Shown here piece after piece: positions 10,761-20,660 of a stretch of 64,000 nt of DNA. Under the pieces are notes generated by a model, which saw only the letters and a list, made by a program, of their open reading frames with translations, had not been told where the DNA came from and did not search any database. The translations under genes were made by a program, and so were the position numbers. This DNA is from Carallia brachiata (taxonomy: Eukaryota; Streptophyta; Magnoliopsida; Malpighiales; Rhizophoraceae), in NCBI GenBank assembly GCA_021464245.1, contig JADCRB010000038.1, positions 1,597,196 through 1,661,195 on the forward strand, given 5' to 3'. Each line of letters starts with the position of its first letter. Position 1 is the first letter of the stretch.

Positions 10761-11031
10761 AAAAGCATAATCTTGTTCTTTTGTGGCATTGATGGTGCTG
10801 TTCGAGAAAGATACGGAGAATTACATATGGACTGATTCACTGGACATCCAGTGCGCCCACGGTGGTAACTTGGAAGCGAACTCCCGTCCTCGTCTTATTT
10901 GGATTATGGAGCAATTGTGTCGAGTAATTTAGGCATGTTCTCTTGTGAAATCTTTATTTCTTTACGATTACGATATTCAGTTAACTTGGTTACTTCATGA
11001 TTAGGTGCCTTGTGCAGCATTATTTTTGGGC
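10761..11031. other. Retrotransposon insertion flank
   Basis: Non-coding here. The phrase ATTGATGGTGCTGTTC..GAAAG..GAGAATTACATA also occurs near 31,295, so this belongs to the same dispersed family as the leader module. The gypsy element interrupted it at 11031/11032. Confidence 0.45.
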
Positions 11032-11392
11032 TGTCAGGAACTTACTAGCTTGAAGCCCAATTCATGGTCAGGTTGAGCCCATTCAGAGTAGAGCCAATCC
11101 AATTTAATAAAAGAGCTGATCCAGTAGTTACCAGGCTATAGATATTTACTATTTTTGTTGTTTGTTATTTCAATTCCTTTTGCGTGAGTAGCTTTTGTAA
11201 CGGAATGCTTCTAGTAGCTTCCGAGCAGTATATCCTTTAGCAGTGATGTGCATTCGGGATGTGACGAATGTTAATGAAATCATTACTTTTTCTCTCTTAA
11301 AACTGTCTCCAATTCTCTCTTTGCTTCTTCTCTGCTTCTTTCTCTCCCTCAATTCCCAAGTTCTATTCTCTAATTGGGTTGGGTTCCTCACA
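11032..11392 (+). repeat. 5' LTR
   Basis: Begins TGTCAGG and ends CTCACA (TG..CA), 361 bp, and reads identical to the 3' LTR. The last 110 bp are CT-rich, typical of the R-U5 part. The antisense ORF inside it is duplicated in the other LTR and is not a gene. Confidence 0.97.
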
Positions 11393-11394
11393 AC

Positions 11395-11407
11395 GGGTAT
11401 CAGAGCC
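11395..11407 (+). other. Primer-binding site
   Basis: GGTATCAGAGC starts 3 nt after the 5' LTR. It matches the complement of the 3' end of plant initiator methionine tRNA, the usual primer for minus-strand synthesis in this group. Confidence 0.85.
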
Positions 11408-11451
11408 TCTGGTCTGGGCATCATACTCTGGCGAAAAAACGTAGCTCCACC

Positions 11452-14175
11452 ATGGCGGACAATACTCGTTCAAAGGCTGTGGATGAACAGCTACGGAAGC
11501 ATGATCAGCAACTTTCGTTGGTAATGGACAAGCTTCAGGTACTTGAAACACTTCCGGAGCAAATGCAAACTTCGATGACGCAGTTACGTGAGGATATTCG
11601 AGCTGAGAATTTGGCGACCTTTAAGCAGTTGGTAGAAACATTTCGGCCGGCAGATCCACCTCCCTCGAAGGATAAAGAAGCAATGACAGAGACGCCTTTC
11701 ATGGCTTCTGCTCGGGGTCTGTTGCCGACTCCAAAGACCCATCAGCTGGATTTCGGCGAAAGCGCCCTTCGTGCAGGTACGTCCTCTAGTAAAGGATTTG
11801 CTCCGCCTCCTAAACCTCCGAAGGTGAAGCTGCCTCGCTTTGATGGTGAAGACCCACGCGGTTGGGTGCGCAAGTGTGACCGATTTTTTAGGATGTATGA
11901 GATTGTCGACGAAGCGAAGCTTGAGACTGCGGCGATGTACTTGGATGGTAAGGCTGATATTTGGTTTCAAGGGTGGCTCATGACTAGACCGATGGCCTCC
12001 TGGACGCAGTTCCAAAATGACGTTTGCCGCCGATTTGGAGACCCCTCGCTTCCGGACACAGTGGAGGAATTTAAGAAAGCTCATCAAACGGGCCCCGTAC
12101 GTGAATTCCAGGAGCAATTTGAGGCTCTCCGTTCGTTGGTTTTAGCGGCCAATCCCACAATCGATGAACCATTTTTTGTCTCGTGCTTCATTGGAGGTTT
12201 GAGTGATGAAATACGACCGTTGGTTAAACTATTGAAGCCCCGAACCTTGGATGAAGTCTATGAGATGGCGGCACTGCAAGAAATTGCGGTGGAGACTGCT
12301 TGGAAGAAAAACAAGTCTGCTAAGACCACTACCAGTGCTTATCCAACCGCTTCAGTTGCTCCAAAAGGGCCATCACCGTTTCCCAAACCGTTGGCCTCTA
12401 AACCGGAAAGAAAAACGTGGGATGAGGCTCGTCGGTCGGGGGACTGTTTCCGATGTGGCGAAAAATATACATGGGGGCATCAATGCCAAAAGAAACAGCT
12501 TCATTTGATTGAAGCCCAGGAGGTGGGTGACACCGTTGAGGCTCCGGCAGAAAAAGGGACACCCGACAGTAGCCCGGAAGAGAGTATGGGTGAAATATCA
12601 TTAAACGCAATTACGGGTACTCCTGGCCAAAATACTCTACAGGTAACTGGAGTTATGGGTCGAAGGCCTTTAGTTATCTTGATCGATACTGGTAGCTCCA
12701 ACAGTTTTGTGGACGCATCTAAGGCGTTAGAGTGGGGCTGTGCTATTCAACAAGTGCCGACGATGGTGATTACGGTGGCCAACGGAGCACAGGCTCGATG
12801 TGCGGAGATGTGTCGAGGGTTCCGTTGGAGGATGCAGGGTCATGAGTTTCAGATGGACTTACGGTTGTTTCCCTTGAGAGCCCACGATGTGATATTGGGC
12901 ATGGATTGGATGAAGTTACACAGCCCATTACTGGTGGATGCTGAAGCCATGCAGATATCCTTTTGGCACAATGGACAGGTGGTTGTTTTAAAAGATCAAG
13001 CCCAGGATCTAAGTCCAGTCGAATTACAAGGCAGCAAGTTGGAGAACCTTTTTAAAAAGGTGGGTCATGGATCACAGGCCCATATCTTCACTCTAGTCTC
13101 TCCTCCTATAGCCCGAGAAGTGCCAACAGAGTTGCAGCCGGTCCTCACTGAATTTGAAGATGTCTTCAGGGAGCCACGAACGCTACCTCCTTCAAGAGTG
13201 CATGATCACAGAATTCCTCTCTTACCTGGAACGCTGCCTATAAATGTCCGTCCATATCGCTATCCTCATCATTTGAAGGAGGAAATTGACCGCCAGATAC
13301 AAGAGATGTTGGCTGCGGAGCTAATTCGCCATAGCCATAGCCCCTTTGCCTCTCCAGTTCTACTTGTCAAAAAGAAAGATGGCTCATGGAGACTTTGTGT
13401 TGATTATCGTCAGCTGAACACAGCCACAGTTAAGGATAAGTTTCCTATTCCAATAATTGATGACTTGCTGGATGAACTCTATGGCTCCAGGATTTTTTCC
13501 AAGCTCGACTTACGGGCAGGTTACCATCAAATCAGGGTACTTGACGAGGACATTCATAAGACAGCGTTTCGGACTCATGAAGGGCACTACGAATTCAAGG
13601 TTATGCCCTTTGGCCTTACAAATGCCCCAGCCACCTTCCAATCCTTAATGAACCATGTCTTTGCTGCTCACTTGCGCAAATTCATTCTCGTTTTCTTCGA
13701 CGACATATTGGTTTATAGCACCAGTATGAAGGAGCATGTGGATCATTTGCGGATAGTTCTGTCTCTTTTGCGCAAGCATCAGTTGTTTGCTAAACTCTCT
13801 AAATGCTTGTTCGGGCAGGATCATATTGAATACCTTGGTCACATTATAACGGCAGCAGGGGTCTCTACTGATCCCTCTAAGGTCCTAGCAATGAAGGAGT
13901 GGCCACTTCCCAATTCCGTTAAAAGCCTGAGGGGTTTTCTCGGCTTGACTGGTTATTATCGAAAATTTGTTAGACATTATGGCACAATCAGCAGGCCATT
14001 AACGGAGCTATTGCGCAAGGATAATTTTAAATGGAGCACTGAAGCTGTACAAGCCTTTGAAAACTTAAAGGAAGCTATGTGTAGTGCCCCTGTATTGGTC
14101 CTCCCGGATTTCACGAAGGAATTCGTTCTTGAGACGGATGCGTGTGAGGACGGCATGGGAGCTGTTTTGATATAG
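11452..14175 (+). CDS. Gag-pol polyprotein, N-terminal 907 residues up to an in-frame TAG
   Basis: The start at 11452 (CCACCATGG, good plant context) gives MADNTRSKAVDEQL and a coiled-coil-like N-terminus. Retrotransposon gag domain: about 124-281 (LPRFDGEDPRGWV). Zinc knuckle: about 332-345 (CFRCGEKYTWGHQC). Aspartic protease: DTGS about 412-415, with the second-lobe motif VILGMDW. Reverse transcriptase: FASPVLLVKKKDGSWRL, KLDLRAGYHQIR, MPFGLTNAPATFQ and the catalytic FFDD (residues 748-751), where Y(V/I/F)DD is usual. RNase H begins with ETDACEDGMGAVL, where the first catalytic Asp is 896. The TAG at 14173-14175 stands where relatives have a Gln codon, and the frame continues unchanged. A CAG-to-TAG transition in a CHG methylation context is the simplest cause. 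Regulated readthrough is possible but unsupported. Confidence 0.95.
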   Translation: MADNTRSKAVDEQLRKHDQQLSLVMDKLQVLETLPEQMQTSMTQLREDIRAENLATFKQLVETFRPADPPPSKDKEAMTETPFMASARGLLPTPKTHQLDFGESALRAGTSSSKGFAPPPKPPKVKLPRFDGEDPRGWVRKCDRFFRMYEIVDEAKLETAAMYLDGKADIWFQGWLMTRPMASWTQFQNDVCRRFGDPSLPDTVEEFKKAHQTGPVREFQEQFEALRSLVLAANPTIDEPFFVSCFIGGLSDEIRPLVKLLKPRTLDEVYEMAALQEIAVETAWKKNKSAKTTTSAYPTASVAPKGPSPFPKPLASKPERKTWDEARRSGDCFRCGEKYTWGHQCQKKQLHLIEAQEVGDTVEAPAEKGTPDSSPEESMGEISLNAITGTPGQNTLQVTGVMGRRPLVILIDTGSSNSFVDASKALEWGCAIQQVPTMVITVANGAQARCAEMCRGFRWRMQGHEFQMDLRLFPLRAHDVILGMDWMKLHSPLLVDAEAMQISFWHNGQVVVLKDQAQDLSPVELQGSKLENLFKKVGHGSQAHIFTLVSPPIAREVPTELQPVLTEFEDVFREPRTLPPSRVHDHRIPLLPGTLPINVRPYRYPHHLKEEIDRQIQEMLAAELIRHSHSPFASPVLLVKKKDGSWRLCVDYRQLNTATVKDKFPIPIIDDLLDELYGSRIFSKLDLRAGYHQIRVLDEDIHKTAFRTHEGHYEFKVMPFGLTNAPATFQSLMNHVFAAHLRKFILVFFDDILVYSTSMKEHVDHLRIVLSLLRKHQLFAKLSKCLFGQDHIEYLGHIITAAGVSTDPSKVLAMKEWPLPNSVKSLRGFLGLTGYYRKFVRHYGTISRPLTELLRKDNFKWSTEAVQAFENLKEAMCSAPVLVLPDFTKEFVLETDACEDGMGAVLI

Positions 14176-15942
14176 TCGGGTCATCCAGTGGCTTTTCTAA
14201 GTAAACCTTTCAGTGAAAGGAATAAGGGATTATCAATTTATGAAAAAGAATTTTTGGCGATTATTATGGCGGTCACAAAATGGAGGCATTACCTAGAGGG
14301 CAGATCCTTTATCATCAAAACTGATCATCAAAGTATCAAGCATCTCCTTCAACAACGCTTGCATACTTATGTTCAACAAAAAGGGATTACCAAGCTCTTG
14401 GGTTTAGATTATACCATTGTCTACAAAAAAGGGGCAGATAATAAGGTAGCTGATGCACTCTCTCGCCAACAGGCAGGTTCATGTTGTGCTGTAACAACAG
14501 TGGTTCCCTTATGGATGGAAGAAATTAAGAGCAGTTATGAAGGTGATGTGTACATACCAGAGGTAATAGGGAATATTGCAAACAAGGGCAGTGCTAGCTC
14601 AAAATACAGTTTGGATCATGGAGTTTTGAGGCGTAAGGGGAGGATTTACGTGGGCAGTAAAGGTGACTTGCGGATGCAGTTAGTGAGAGCCATGCACGAC
14701 TCTGCTCTTGGGGGACATTCCGGGGTCCGAGCTACATATGCTCGCCTTAAGCAATTTTTTTTCTGGCCGGGACTGAAGCGGTCTGTTCAGCAATGGATTG
14801 AAGCTTGTGCGGTTTGCCAACAGTGTAAGGCTGAACATTTACCATATCCAGGGCTGCTGCAGCCATTACCGGTTCCAGAGCAAGCGTGGCGTCATTTGGC
14901 TATGGATTTTATCGAGGGACTTCCTCCTTCTGAAGGTAAAACAGTAATTTGGGTGGTGGTAGATAGGTTCACTAAGTCAGCCCACTTTATTGCATTGAGT
15001 CATCCATTCACGGCTCTCATGGTGGCTAAATTGTTTTTTGAGCACATATTTCGTCTCCATGGCCTTCCTCATTCCATTGTGTCGGATCGGGATAAGGTCT
15101 TTGTGAGTCATTTCTGGACTGAATTATTTAAGTTGGAAGGGACAGCACTGCACTATAGCTCGGCCTATCACCCGCAATCAGACGGTCAGTCGGAACGTTT
15201 GAATCAATGCTTGGAGGGTTACCTGAGATGTATGTGTTTTATGAGGCCTCACCAGTGGGTTCGTTGGCTTCCATTAGCCGAATGGTGGTATAATACCACC
15301 TTTCACAGTGCTATTAACATGACTCCCTATGAAGCACTTTATGGAAGTTCCCCTCCACAGCTTGCTGCATTCCCTGAAAGTGGTACTAAGGTGGCTTCAT
15401 TGGAGGAGTTTTTTCGTGAAAGACAGGTACTATCTACTTTGCTTAAAGATCAATTAATTAAAGCGCAGCAGAGGATGAAATTTTTTGCTGACAAACATAG
15501 AACCGAGAGGGAGTTTTCTATTGGAGATTGGGTGTTTCTCAAGTTGCAACCATATCGTCAAACCAGTGTGGCAGTGCGCTCCAACCTCAAGCTTGCTTCT
15601 AAGTATTATGGACCCTATCAAGTGGTGGAAAAAATAGGTCCAGTAGCTTATAAGCTTCAATTACCAGCTGGCAGCGCAATTCATCCCGTTTTTCATGTTT
15701 CCTTGTTGAAACGGGCTGTGGGGGCGGATAAGATGGTCCAACAGCAGCTTCCCTTGACAAGCAAAGATGGTCAGTTTAAAGTTGAACCAGTGGCTGTGCT
15801 AGATAGACGCATGGTAAAAAGGAAGAATGCTCCAGTGATTCAGGTTTTGGTACAATGGGCAAACTTGGCCCTGGAAGAGGCAACATGGGAAGACATTACC
15901 TTTATGCAATCTCAGTTCCCAGCTTTTAATTTCTATCCTTGA
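14176..15942 (+). CDS. Pol continuation: RNase H, integrase, chromodomain
   Basis: This is the same frame immediately after the TAG, 588 codons to TGA. The remainder of RNase H comes first (YEKEFLAIIMAV, IIKTDHQSIKHLL, ADNKVADALSR). Integrase follows: zinc-binding HDSALGGHSG..CAVCQQC (about 14,690-14,830), then the catalytic triad with Asp in MDFIEGLPP, Asp at 15085 (VSDRDKVF) and Glu at 15193 (SDGQSERLN). The Asp and Glu are 36 codons apart, the canonical D,D(35)E. The C-terminal chromodomain includes VQWANLALEEATWED. All catalytic residues I can check are present. The protein cannot be made as part of the polyprotein unless the amber codon is read through, so this copy is probably non-autonomous but could be mobilised by relatives. 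Confidence 0.93.
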   Translation, partial: SGHPVAFLSKPFSERNKGLSIYEKEFLAIIMAVTKWRHYLEGRSFIIKTDHQSIKHLLQQRLHTYVQQKGITKLLGLDYTIVYKKGADNKVADALSRQQAGSCCAVTTVVPLWMEEIKSSYEGDVYIPEVIGNIANKGSASSKYSLDHGVLRRKGRIYVGSKGDLRMQLVRAMHDSALGGHSGVRATYARLKQFFFWPGLKRSVQQWIEACAVCQQCKAEHLPYPGLLQPLPVPEQAWRHLAMDFIEGLPPSEGKTVIWVVVDRFTKSAHFIALSHPFTALMVAKLFFEHIFRLHGLPHSIVSDRDKVFVSHFWTELFKLEGTALHYSSAYHPQSDGQSERLNQCLEGYLRCMCFMRPHQWVRWLPLAEWWYNTTFHSAINMTPYEALYGSSPPQLAAFPESGTKVASLEEFFRERQVLSTLLKDQLIKAQQRMKFFADKHRTEREFSIGDWVFLKLQPYRQTSVAVRSNLKLASKYYGPYQVVEKIGPVAYKLQLPAGSAIHPVFHVSLLKRAVGADKMVQQQLPLTSKDGQFKVEPVAVLDRRMVKRKNAPVIQVLVQWANLALEEATWEDITFMQSQFPAFNFYP

Positions 15943-15957
15943 GGACAAGGATCTTCC

Positions 15958-15972
15958 GATGGAGGGAGTAGT
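15958..15972 (+). other. Polypurine tract
   Basis: GATGGAGGGAGTAGT abuts the 3' LTR and is the plus-strand primer site. The conserved pol tail CTTGAGGACAAGG just upstream recurs in the same place in the 23.6-27.6 kb element. Confidence 0.85.
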
Positions 15973-16333
15973 TGTCAGGAACTTACTAGCTTGAAGCCCA
16001 ATTCATGGTCAGGTTGAGCCCATTCAGAGTAGAGCCAATCCAATTTAATAAAAGAGCTGATCCAGTAGTTACCAGGCTATAGATATTTACTATTTTTGTT
16101 GTTTGTTATTTCAATTCCTTTTGCGTGAGTAGCTTTTGTAACGGAATGCTTCTAGTAGCTTCCGAGCAGTATATCCTTTAGCAGTGATGTGCATTCGGGA
16201 TGTGACGAATGTTAATGAAATCATTACTTTTTCTCTCTTAAAACTGTCTCCAATTCTCTCTTTGCTTCTTCTCTGCTTCTTTCTCTCCCTCAATTCCCAA
16301 GTTCTATTCTCTAATTGGGTTGGGTTCCTCACA
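15973..16333 (+). repeat. 3' LTR
   Basis: 361 bp, reads identical to 11032-11392. Followed by the target duplication TGGGC. Confidence 0.97.
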
Positions 16334-16338
16334 TGGGC

Positions 16339-17180
16339 TAATTAGGATGGTGAAAATTGGCCTCACACGATATCCTATTTGTGTATTTCAAATCCAAAGG
16401 GAGCAGAAAGAGGGAGAATTTTAGATCCCTATACACACTGCTTCTTTTGACTGAGAGTTTGGTAAGTCTGTTTTAATAGCCTTTTTCTTATTTTGTTTAA
16501 TTTTTGTTCATGAATCTTTCCCCCACAATACTTGATTTCTTGGCTATCAGACTCTCCTAGTTGCTCTCAGAAATTCGCATTTGAGTGTTTCTGTTTATTT
16601 CATTTGTTTTTTCAAACTTTCTTTTTGACTTCATGTTTATTTCATATAGCATCCTTTGTAACTTTTCTTGAATTTGGGGTTTGTTTAGGAGTCTGTTTTC
16701 TTCTGCTTCTTGTTTGGTTACACAATTTTTCTTTTGCTATTTATGTAGTTTTTCTCTCATTCTTGTGTGCAACTCTCCCTTCCTCTCTCGCAACCCCCTT
16801 GCCACATTTAGCTCTAAAGCAAACTTTTATGGTAAGAATCACTAATTAAGAGATTGGGAGATCCTTGATCCAACAAGTGGAGGGATGTGAACTTCTTAAA
16901 TTTGGTATCAGTTTCCACGCATGCTTCCAATCAATGGTGAGGTTGAATCGTTTCTTTCTCTTGTATTTCATTTCATTTGCACAAATGTGAAACATTATGT
17001 TCAATGTGTGGAGCTAGTGCTTCCAAGTACAGGTACATTTTGGATTCATTTTCTTCTTCTATAGACTCTAGTCTGCATTTGCTCTCATATTCTTGGAAGA
17101 ATCTAGTTTAATCTCACATGTTGTTCCACTATTTTTACTCAAATTTGCTCATTCTAACCTTCTCTCCTAATATAGCACAG
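16339..17180 (+). repeat. Duplicated non-coding segment, copy 1
   Basis: Landmarks are AGTCTGTTTTCTTCTGCTTC, GCAAACTTTTATGG..AAGAATCAC, TTGATCCAACAAGTGGAGGG and GTGAAACATTATGTTC. They recur in order at 23,528-23,632 plus 27,614-28,066 (split by a retrotransposon), and again in part at 28,360-28,980. No open frame is recognised. It may be the leader and first introns of the duplicated gene X. Confidence 0.6.
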
Positions 17181-17416
17181 ACAAGGAAGGCCATACCTTC
17201 TGCTTTGGCCTTACTGTCAGCTTAACTGCACAAACCAAAGGTTTTTCACATTAATTATTAGGCTTCAGTGAGCTGAATGGCCAGCCACTTATTTCTTTGC
17301 ATATGATACTCTATTATTTTTCTAATTATCTAACACCATTTGCAGGCTCTGGGGCTAACCAGCATAAATCTAGGGAACCCTATAGAGAAATCGGGCATTG
17401 AAACACGTTGGAATAG
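17181..17416 (+). repeat. Exon-intron-exon module of gene X, copy 1
   Basis: The first exon-like block (from 17181) encodes TRKAIPSALALLSA, then a stop, then LHKPK before a GT. The intron ends TTTGCAG. The second block encodes ALGLTSINLGNPIEKSGIET. The 236 bp module is nearly the same length as the copies at 28,067, 29,352 and 40,138. The internal stop marks this copy as broken. Confidence 0.6.
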
Positions 17417-18845
17417 GTCTTTTTCTTTTTTCTTTTTCTGTTCTTTGTTTCTTGGATTGACCTGATTTTTAATTGAAGACGACACCTTCTATATGTGGTG
17501 CAGAGGTATATGATTGCCAGTTAACTTGATTAGCCACTCCACCAGGCCGAACGGTGACTGGATCCGGTGACTATGCTATTGAAGGCAACTTACCTTTAAC
17601 TTCAATGATTGTGATATGTGTGATATGCTCATCACAGGTTCTGATAGCATTCTGTAGAATGCTCCAATAATCCTAAGGAGGTGATCAAAATTGCTTGCAG
17701 GCTAAATTCTCTTGACATGTGCAGTAAGAACTTTCTAGTTATATTGCAGTGAGAACTATGCTATTGATGGCCTGTTTTACCTGACAAACTGACAGCTCTT
17801 TCTCCCGTATGTGCTACTTGAAACTAATAAATAATCTTCTAATCAGATTTCATATTTTTACTACTGCTAAAAGTTGCTGTTTGCTAATGCAGTGTAAAGT
17901 TTTATTTTATCTTACATGTGTAGATTACATGTCAGTTCTTTAAACGAGTAGTTGCTCTGGATACTTGAGTTAGATGTCTGCCATTCTTTTATTCTTCTTG
18001 TGAACCTGAGTATTCTCAGAATTTTCTTGCAATAACTGGTTAATTTCTTCTGTGCTGTTTTGCAATACCTAGAAAATGCTGTAGAATTCTTTCTTGATGT
18101 TATAATCTAATAAACAGAGGACATTTGATTTGCTGAATGAGGACATGAGATTTAGGAGGTTTCTAAGTTTTGGTAGCTGCTTAGAAACTATGGTTCTGAA
18201 ACAAGTTAAAAAACGTTTGTCTGTTTAGTTGTTTCATTGGTACAGTATAAGAGAAATATGACTGAAACTTGTCAAAGAAACGATCATCTTGGTTCAGGTT
18301 TTTTTTTTTCTCCGTAACATGATGATGTCTTTTTTTGTGTTGTTCCCCATATTAAGTATTAATAGTTGTTGAGCTGCTTGTGTGCTTGTTTTTGTTGCCT
18401 TTTACATTTATTTGTTGGCAAAGGAAATTATTCTCGGTCTAGCATTAAGATGGGAGGCAGTTTGTACGCTTTATTGGTGCAGACGTAGGAATGTGGTTGC
18501 GTTATTATTACTGGCTGCTGAAAATGCTTTTATGGTTTGGATATAAGCTGGTGATTATCTTTTGAATATAATTGGGCATTTAATTGAGTTTCTTTTCTCT
18601 AAAGGAGGGTGTTTGTGTGTTTATCAACATTGTTACAAAGCAAGCAAATTAAAACATGCTGGAAGGCTGTTGCTATTGAATTAAACTGGGGTGATTTTTA
18701 GTATTTATTTTTATCAGTTTTTTCAATGCTACTACTCTGCAAGTGCATTCTTTCCAATTGCGTGGTTATTTTCAAGACCTTGGTTCCTCGTACAGAAGGT
18801 AATTCTAAGAATGTTTTCTTTTGGTTTTAAGCCAAAGGTGTGTAG
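17417..18845 (+). repeat. Segmental duplication, left copy (core 17,700-18,845)
   Basis: Core landmarks repeat in the same order at about 20,900-21,960: ATGCTGTAGAAT..TTTCTTGATGTTATAATCT, GAAACTATGGTTCTGAAACA, CATTAAGATGGGAGGCAGTTT, ATTTTCAAGACCTTGGTTCCTC. Divergence is substantial (indels every few tens of bases). It sits directly upstream of MON2 exons, so it is probably MON2 intron or exon material. Confidence 0.65.
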
Positions 18846-19144
18846 TTTTGAAATTCTCTTGGAAACTTATCAGATTTTGCATTAGCAGATATGATCATTT
18901 TTTGATGACTTCACTCTATAACGATGCTGAGGTACAGTTATTTTCTTTCTTACACAAGCACAGCTATATCTTTGGTACGTGCAAAGACTTTTATTAAATT
19001 TTCCATTTTCAGCCCACGTCACTGTGTTACTCTTTGTTGTAGGTCGAAGGAGAAGCCAGAGAGCGTTCATTTCGTCGGTTTTTCTTGCTAGCAGTTGCTC
19101 ATATTATCAGGATATTCAGTTTATCTCTTGTTACCGAGTGTGAG
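18846..19144 (+). pseudogene. MON2: MON2-like exons, decayed copy 1
   Basis: Two consecutive exons of a plant MON2 homologue, the large HEAT/armadillo-type protein related to Sec7 guanine-nucleotide exchange factors that acts in endosome-Golgi traffic. Exon 18846-18931 carries FEILLETYQILH, a stop, then a frameshifted MTSL..NDAE ending at a GT donor, corresponding to the family's LLPYEQVLRHQIC..LLMTSLR region. Exon 19043-19144, between TTGTAG and GTATGT, is 34 open codons (VEGEARERSFRRFF.., VAHIIRIFSLSLVTECE), matching the next family exon. The stop and frameshift in the first exon mark it as broken. Only this small central part of a protein of about 1,600 residues is seen. Confidence 0.7.
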
Positions 19145-19704
19145 GTATGTTTGAGTTAAAAAGAAAAATAATTTTCTTGTTCAAGTTATAGAAAACTGTT
19201 CTCCAAAGAACGCTGAAGATGAATGTTTTTATTTGTCTTGTTGTTTTTGAATTTTGCAGTTCTAATAGGATGATTGTGCCATCTGTAGTCTCCAATGATT
19301 GTGCTATCAGTCAAAAACTGATGGAAAGCAATTGCGAAATCTTTTTTGGGTAAGATAGAGAGAAAATTAATTGTTCGTGAAGGTAATTGATCCGGGCCCA
19401 ATTTAAGCGTAACAATTCTGCACACATGCCACACGTGTCCTCCACACGCGTAAATTGCAACGGTTCTTTTTCTTATTTTTCTTGGATATTGCATCTCTGT
19501 TCTCTCTCCTTCCCTCTCTCTTTCTCCCTCTCTCTATCTTTACTCTCTTTCTTTGTTCTCTCTTCTCTCTTTCCTCTGTCTTCCTTTCTCTTTCTCTATT
19601 TTCTTGTTTCGTTCTCTTCTTGTTCTTGGCATTGCAATATCCCAAGAATTCGCCATGTTTTTCTTGATTAGCCGCCTGGACTTTGGCCGCATATAGCCCC
19701 GACC
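19145..19704 (+). other. CT-rich leader upstream of second MON2 copy
   Basis: 19,495-19,620 is almost pure C/T on the plus strand, like a plant 5' UTR or promoter-proximal tract. The overlapping ORFs on both strands here come from this low-complexity sequence and are not genes. Confidence 0.5.
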
Positions 19705-20660
19705 ATGTCTTTCTTGGCAATCTTGGAACTCGATCTCCGGTCTCTCGATGAAGAGTCTTGCCATCGTTGTTCTGCCGTAAAAGACGATGTTGAACGCGCA
19801 TCCTTGAAGGTATACAGTTCCATTTGATATTTTATCCTTTCTTATCAATCTTTATATCTTTCTTGATTGACTTGACATCGAAAATTGTAGGACAGTAAGC
19901 ATGTTTTTTCAGTTTCTTTTTTTTTTTCTTTCTTTTTGAGATGCGCAGTGTTTGCGTGCGTGGATTTATGTTCTTGGTTTCAAGATTCAACTTTGTTAGT
20001 CTTCAAGTATTTGGAGAATCAAGAAGTTGAATCTTGAATCCGGAATCTTTGTTTTGAAGGAATCTTTATAATTTTTTTGGTTGCTGAGAGAAGACAAGGG
20101 CTCTTGCCTGCGGAAGTCTCCTTGTTTTGTACATGGAAGTGACCGCTGTTGTCTTACTATATTTGGGCACGTATTTTTGTTGTTTGGATCTCTATCTCTT
20201 TGTTGCAGGAAAATACAGCTCAAGCCCTTTATATATGTCTTTCACCTCTTGGAAACAGCAGATTGTGTGACAGTGTGTGGAAGTAAGTTGAACTTTTTTT
20301 TTTCAAGAGGTTTTTGATCGAAAATTGCTATTGAAAGGCTTTTTTATTGCTTTTTTTTTTTTTTTCTTTTTCTAGTGTTGTCTCTCATCAATTAAGTTAT
20401 CCATAAGAAGTTGTAATTGTTGGATATATTTCAATACTGCTGCCGCCACCTTCAGACAGGCAGTAGCATTGATTTCAGTCATGTGGTCAACGCTTCATGC
20501 TGATTCCCTCTCTTCCGATGGCAAAAGTTGTTTCTGGAGGTCAAGTTTCTCGATCGTTCATTTACCAGTGCTGTTAATTGCAGCATCGATTATTCAGAGT
20601 ACGTGTCCTCACCTTCTTGTGGGTCCGAACATTCAAGAATCCAAATGCCTATGCATGTAA
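19705..20660 (+). pseudogene. MON2: MON2-like N-terminal exons, decayed copy 2
   Basis: Exon 19705-19809 starts with ATG and encodes MSFLAILELDLRSLDEES.. then VKDDVERASLK, the family N-terminus, ending at a GT donor. Exon 20209-20282 (after TTGCAG) encodes ENTAQALYICLSPLGNSR..SVW, the family's AQALGICLRLLENNR region, which lies about 110 residues further on, so intermediate exons are missing. A third exon from about 20435 reads TAAATFRQAVALI, then frameshifts into GGQVSRS..SID-like sequence. Its acceptor reads TTTCAA where AG is required (20433-20434). Missing exons, a lost splice site and frameshifts make it a pseudogene. The order is odd: these first exons lie downstream of the later exons at 18,846-19,144, so two separate copies are present. 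Confidence 0.75.

Larger units (their letters stand above)
11032..16333 (+). mobile_element. Complete Ty3/gypsy chromovirus LTR retrotransposon (Reina-like), very young
   Basis: A 5,302 bp element with 361 bp LTRs, a primer-binding site, one gag-pol reading frame, a polypurine tract and a 5 bp target duplication TGGGC (11027-11031 and 16334-16338). The two LTRs read identical along their whole length, so insertion was recent. Domain order is gag, zinc knuckle, protease, RT, RNase H, integrase, chromodomain. Integrase after RT defines Ty3/gypsy, and the C-terminal chromodomain defines chromoviruses. The short LTR and compact size suggest the Reina clade (inference). Its only visible lesion is one TAG inside pol. 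It interrupted a member of the dispersed leader-module family. Confidence 0.97.

Noticed and set aside
11170..11424. Antisense ORF in the 5' LTR (repeated in the 3' LTR at 16111-16332)
   Set aside because: The same sequence lies in both LTRs, antisense to the promoter and CT-rich leader, with no family resemblance.
11584..12117. 177-codon minus-strand ORF
   Set aside because: Shadow of the gag coding region on the other strand.
14173..14175. Programmed stop-codon readthrough
   Set aside because: The downstream context is TCG..., not the CARYYA type known for leaky UAG, and a simple CAG-to-TAG mutation explains it. Kept only as an alternative.
19403..19848. Two minus-strand ORFs (132 and 102 codons)
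   Set aside because: They are the complement of a C/T-only leader and give Arg/Glu/Lys low-complexity peptides.
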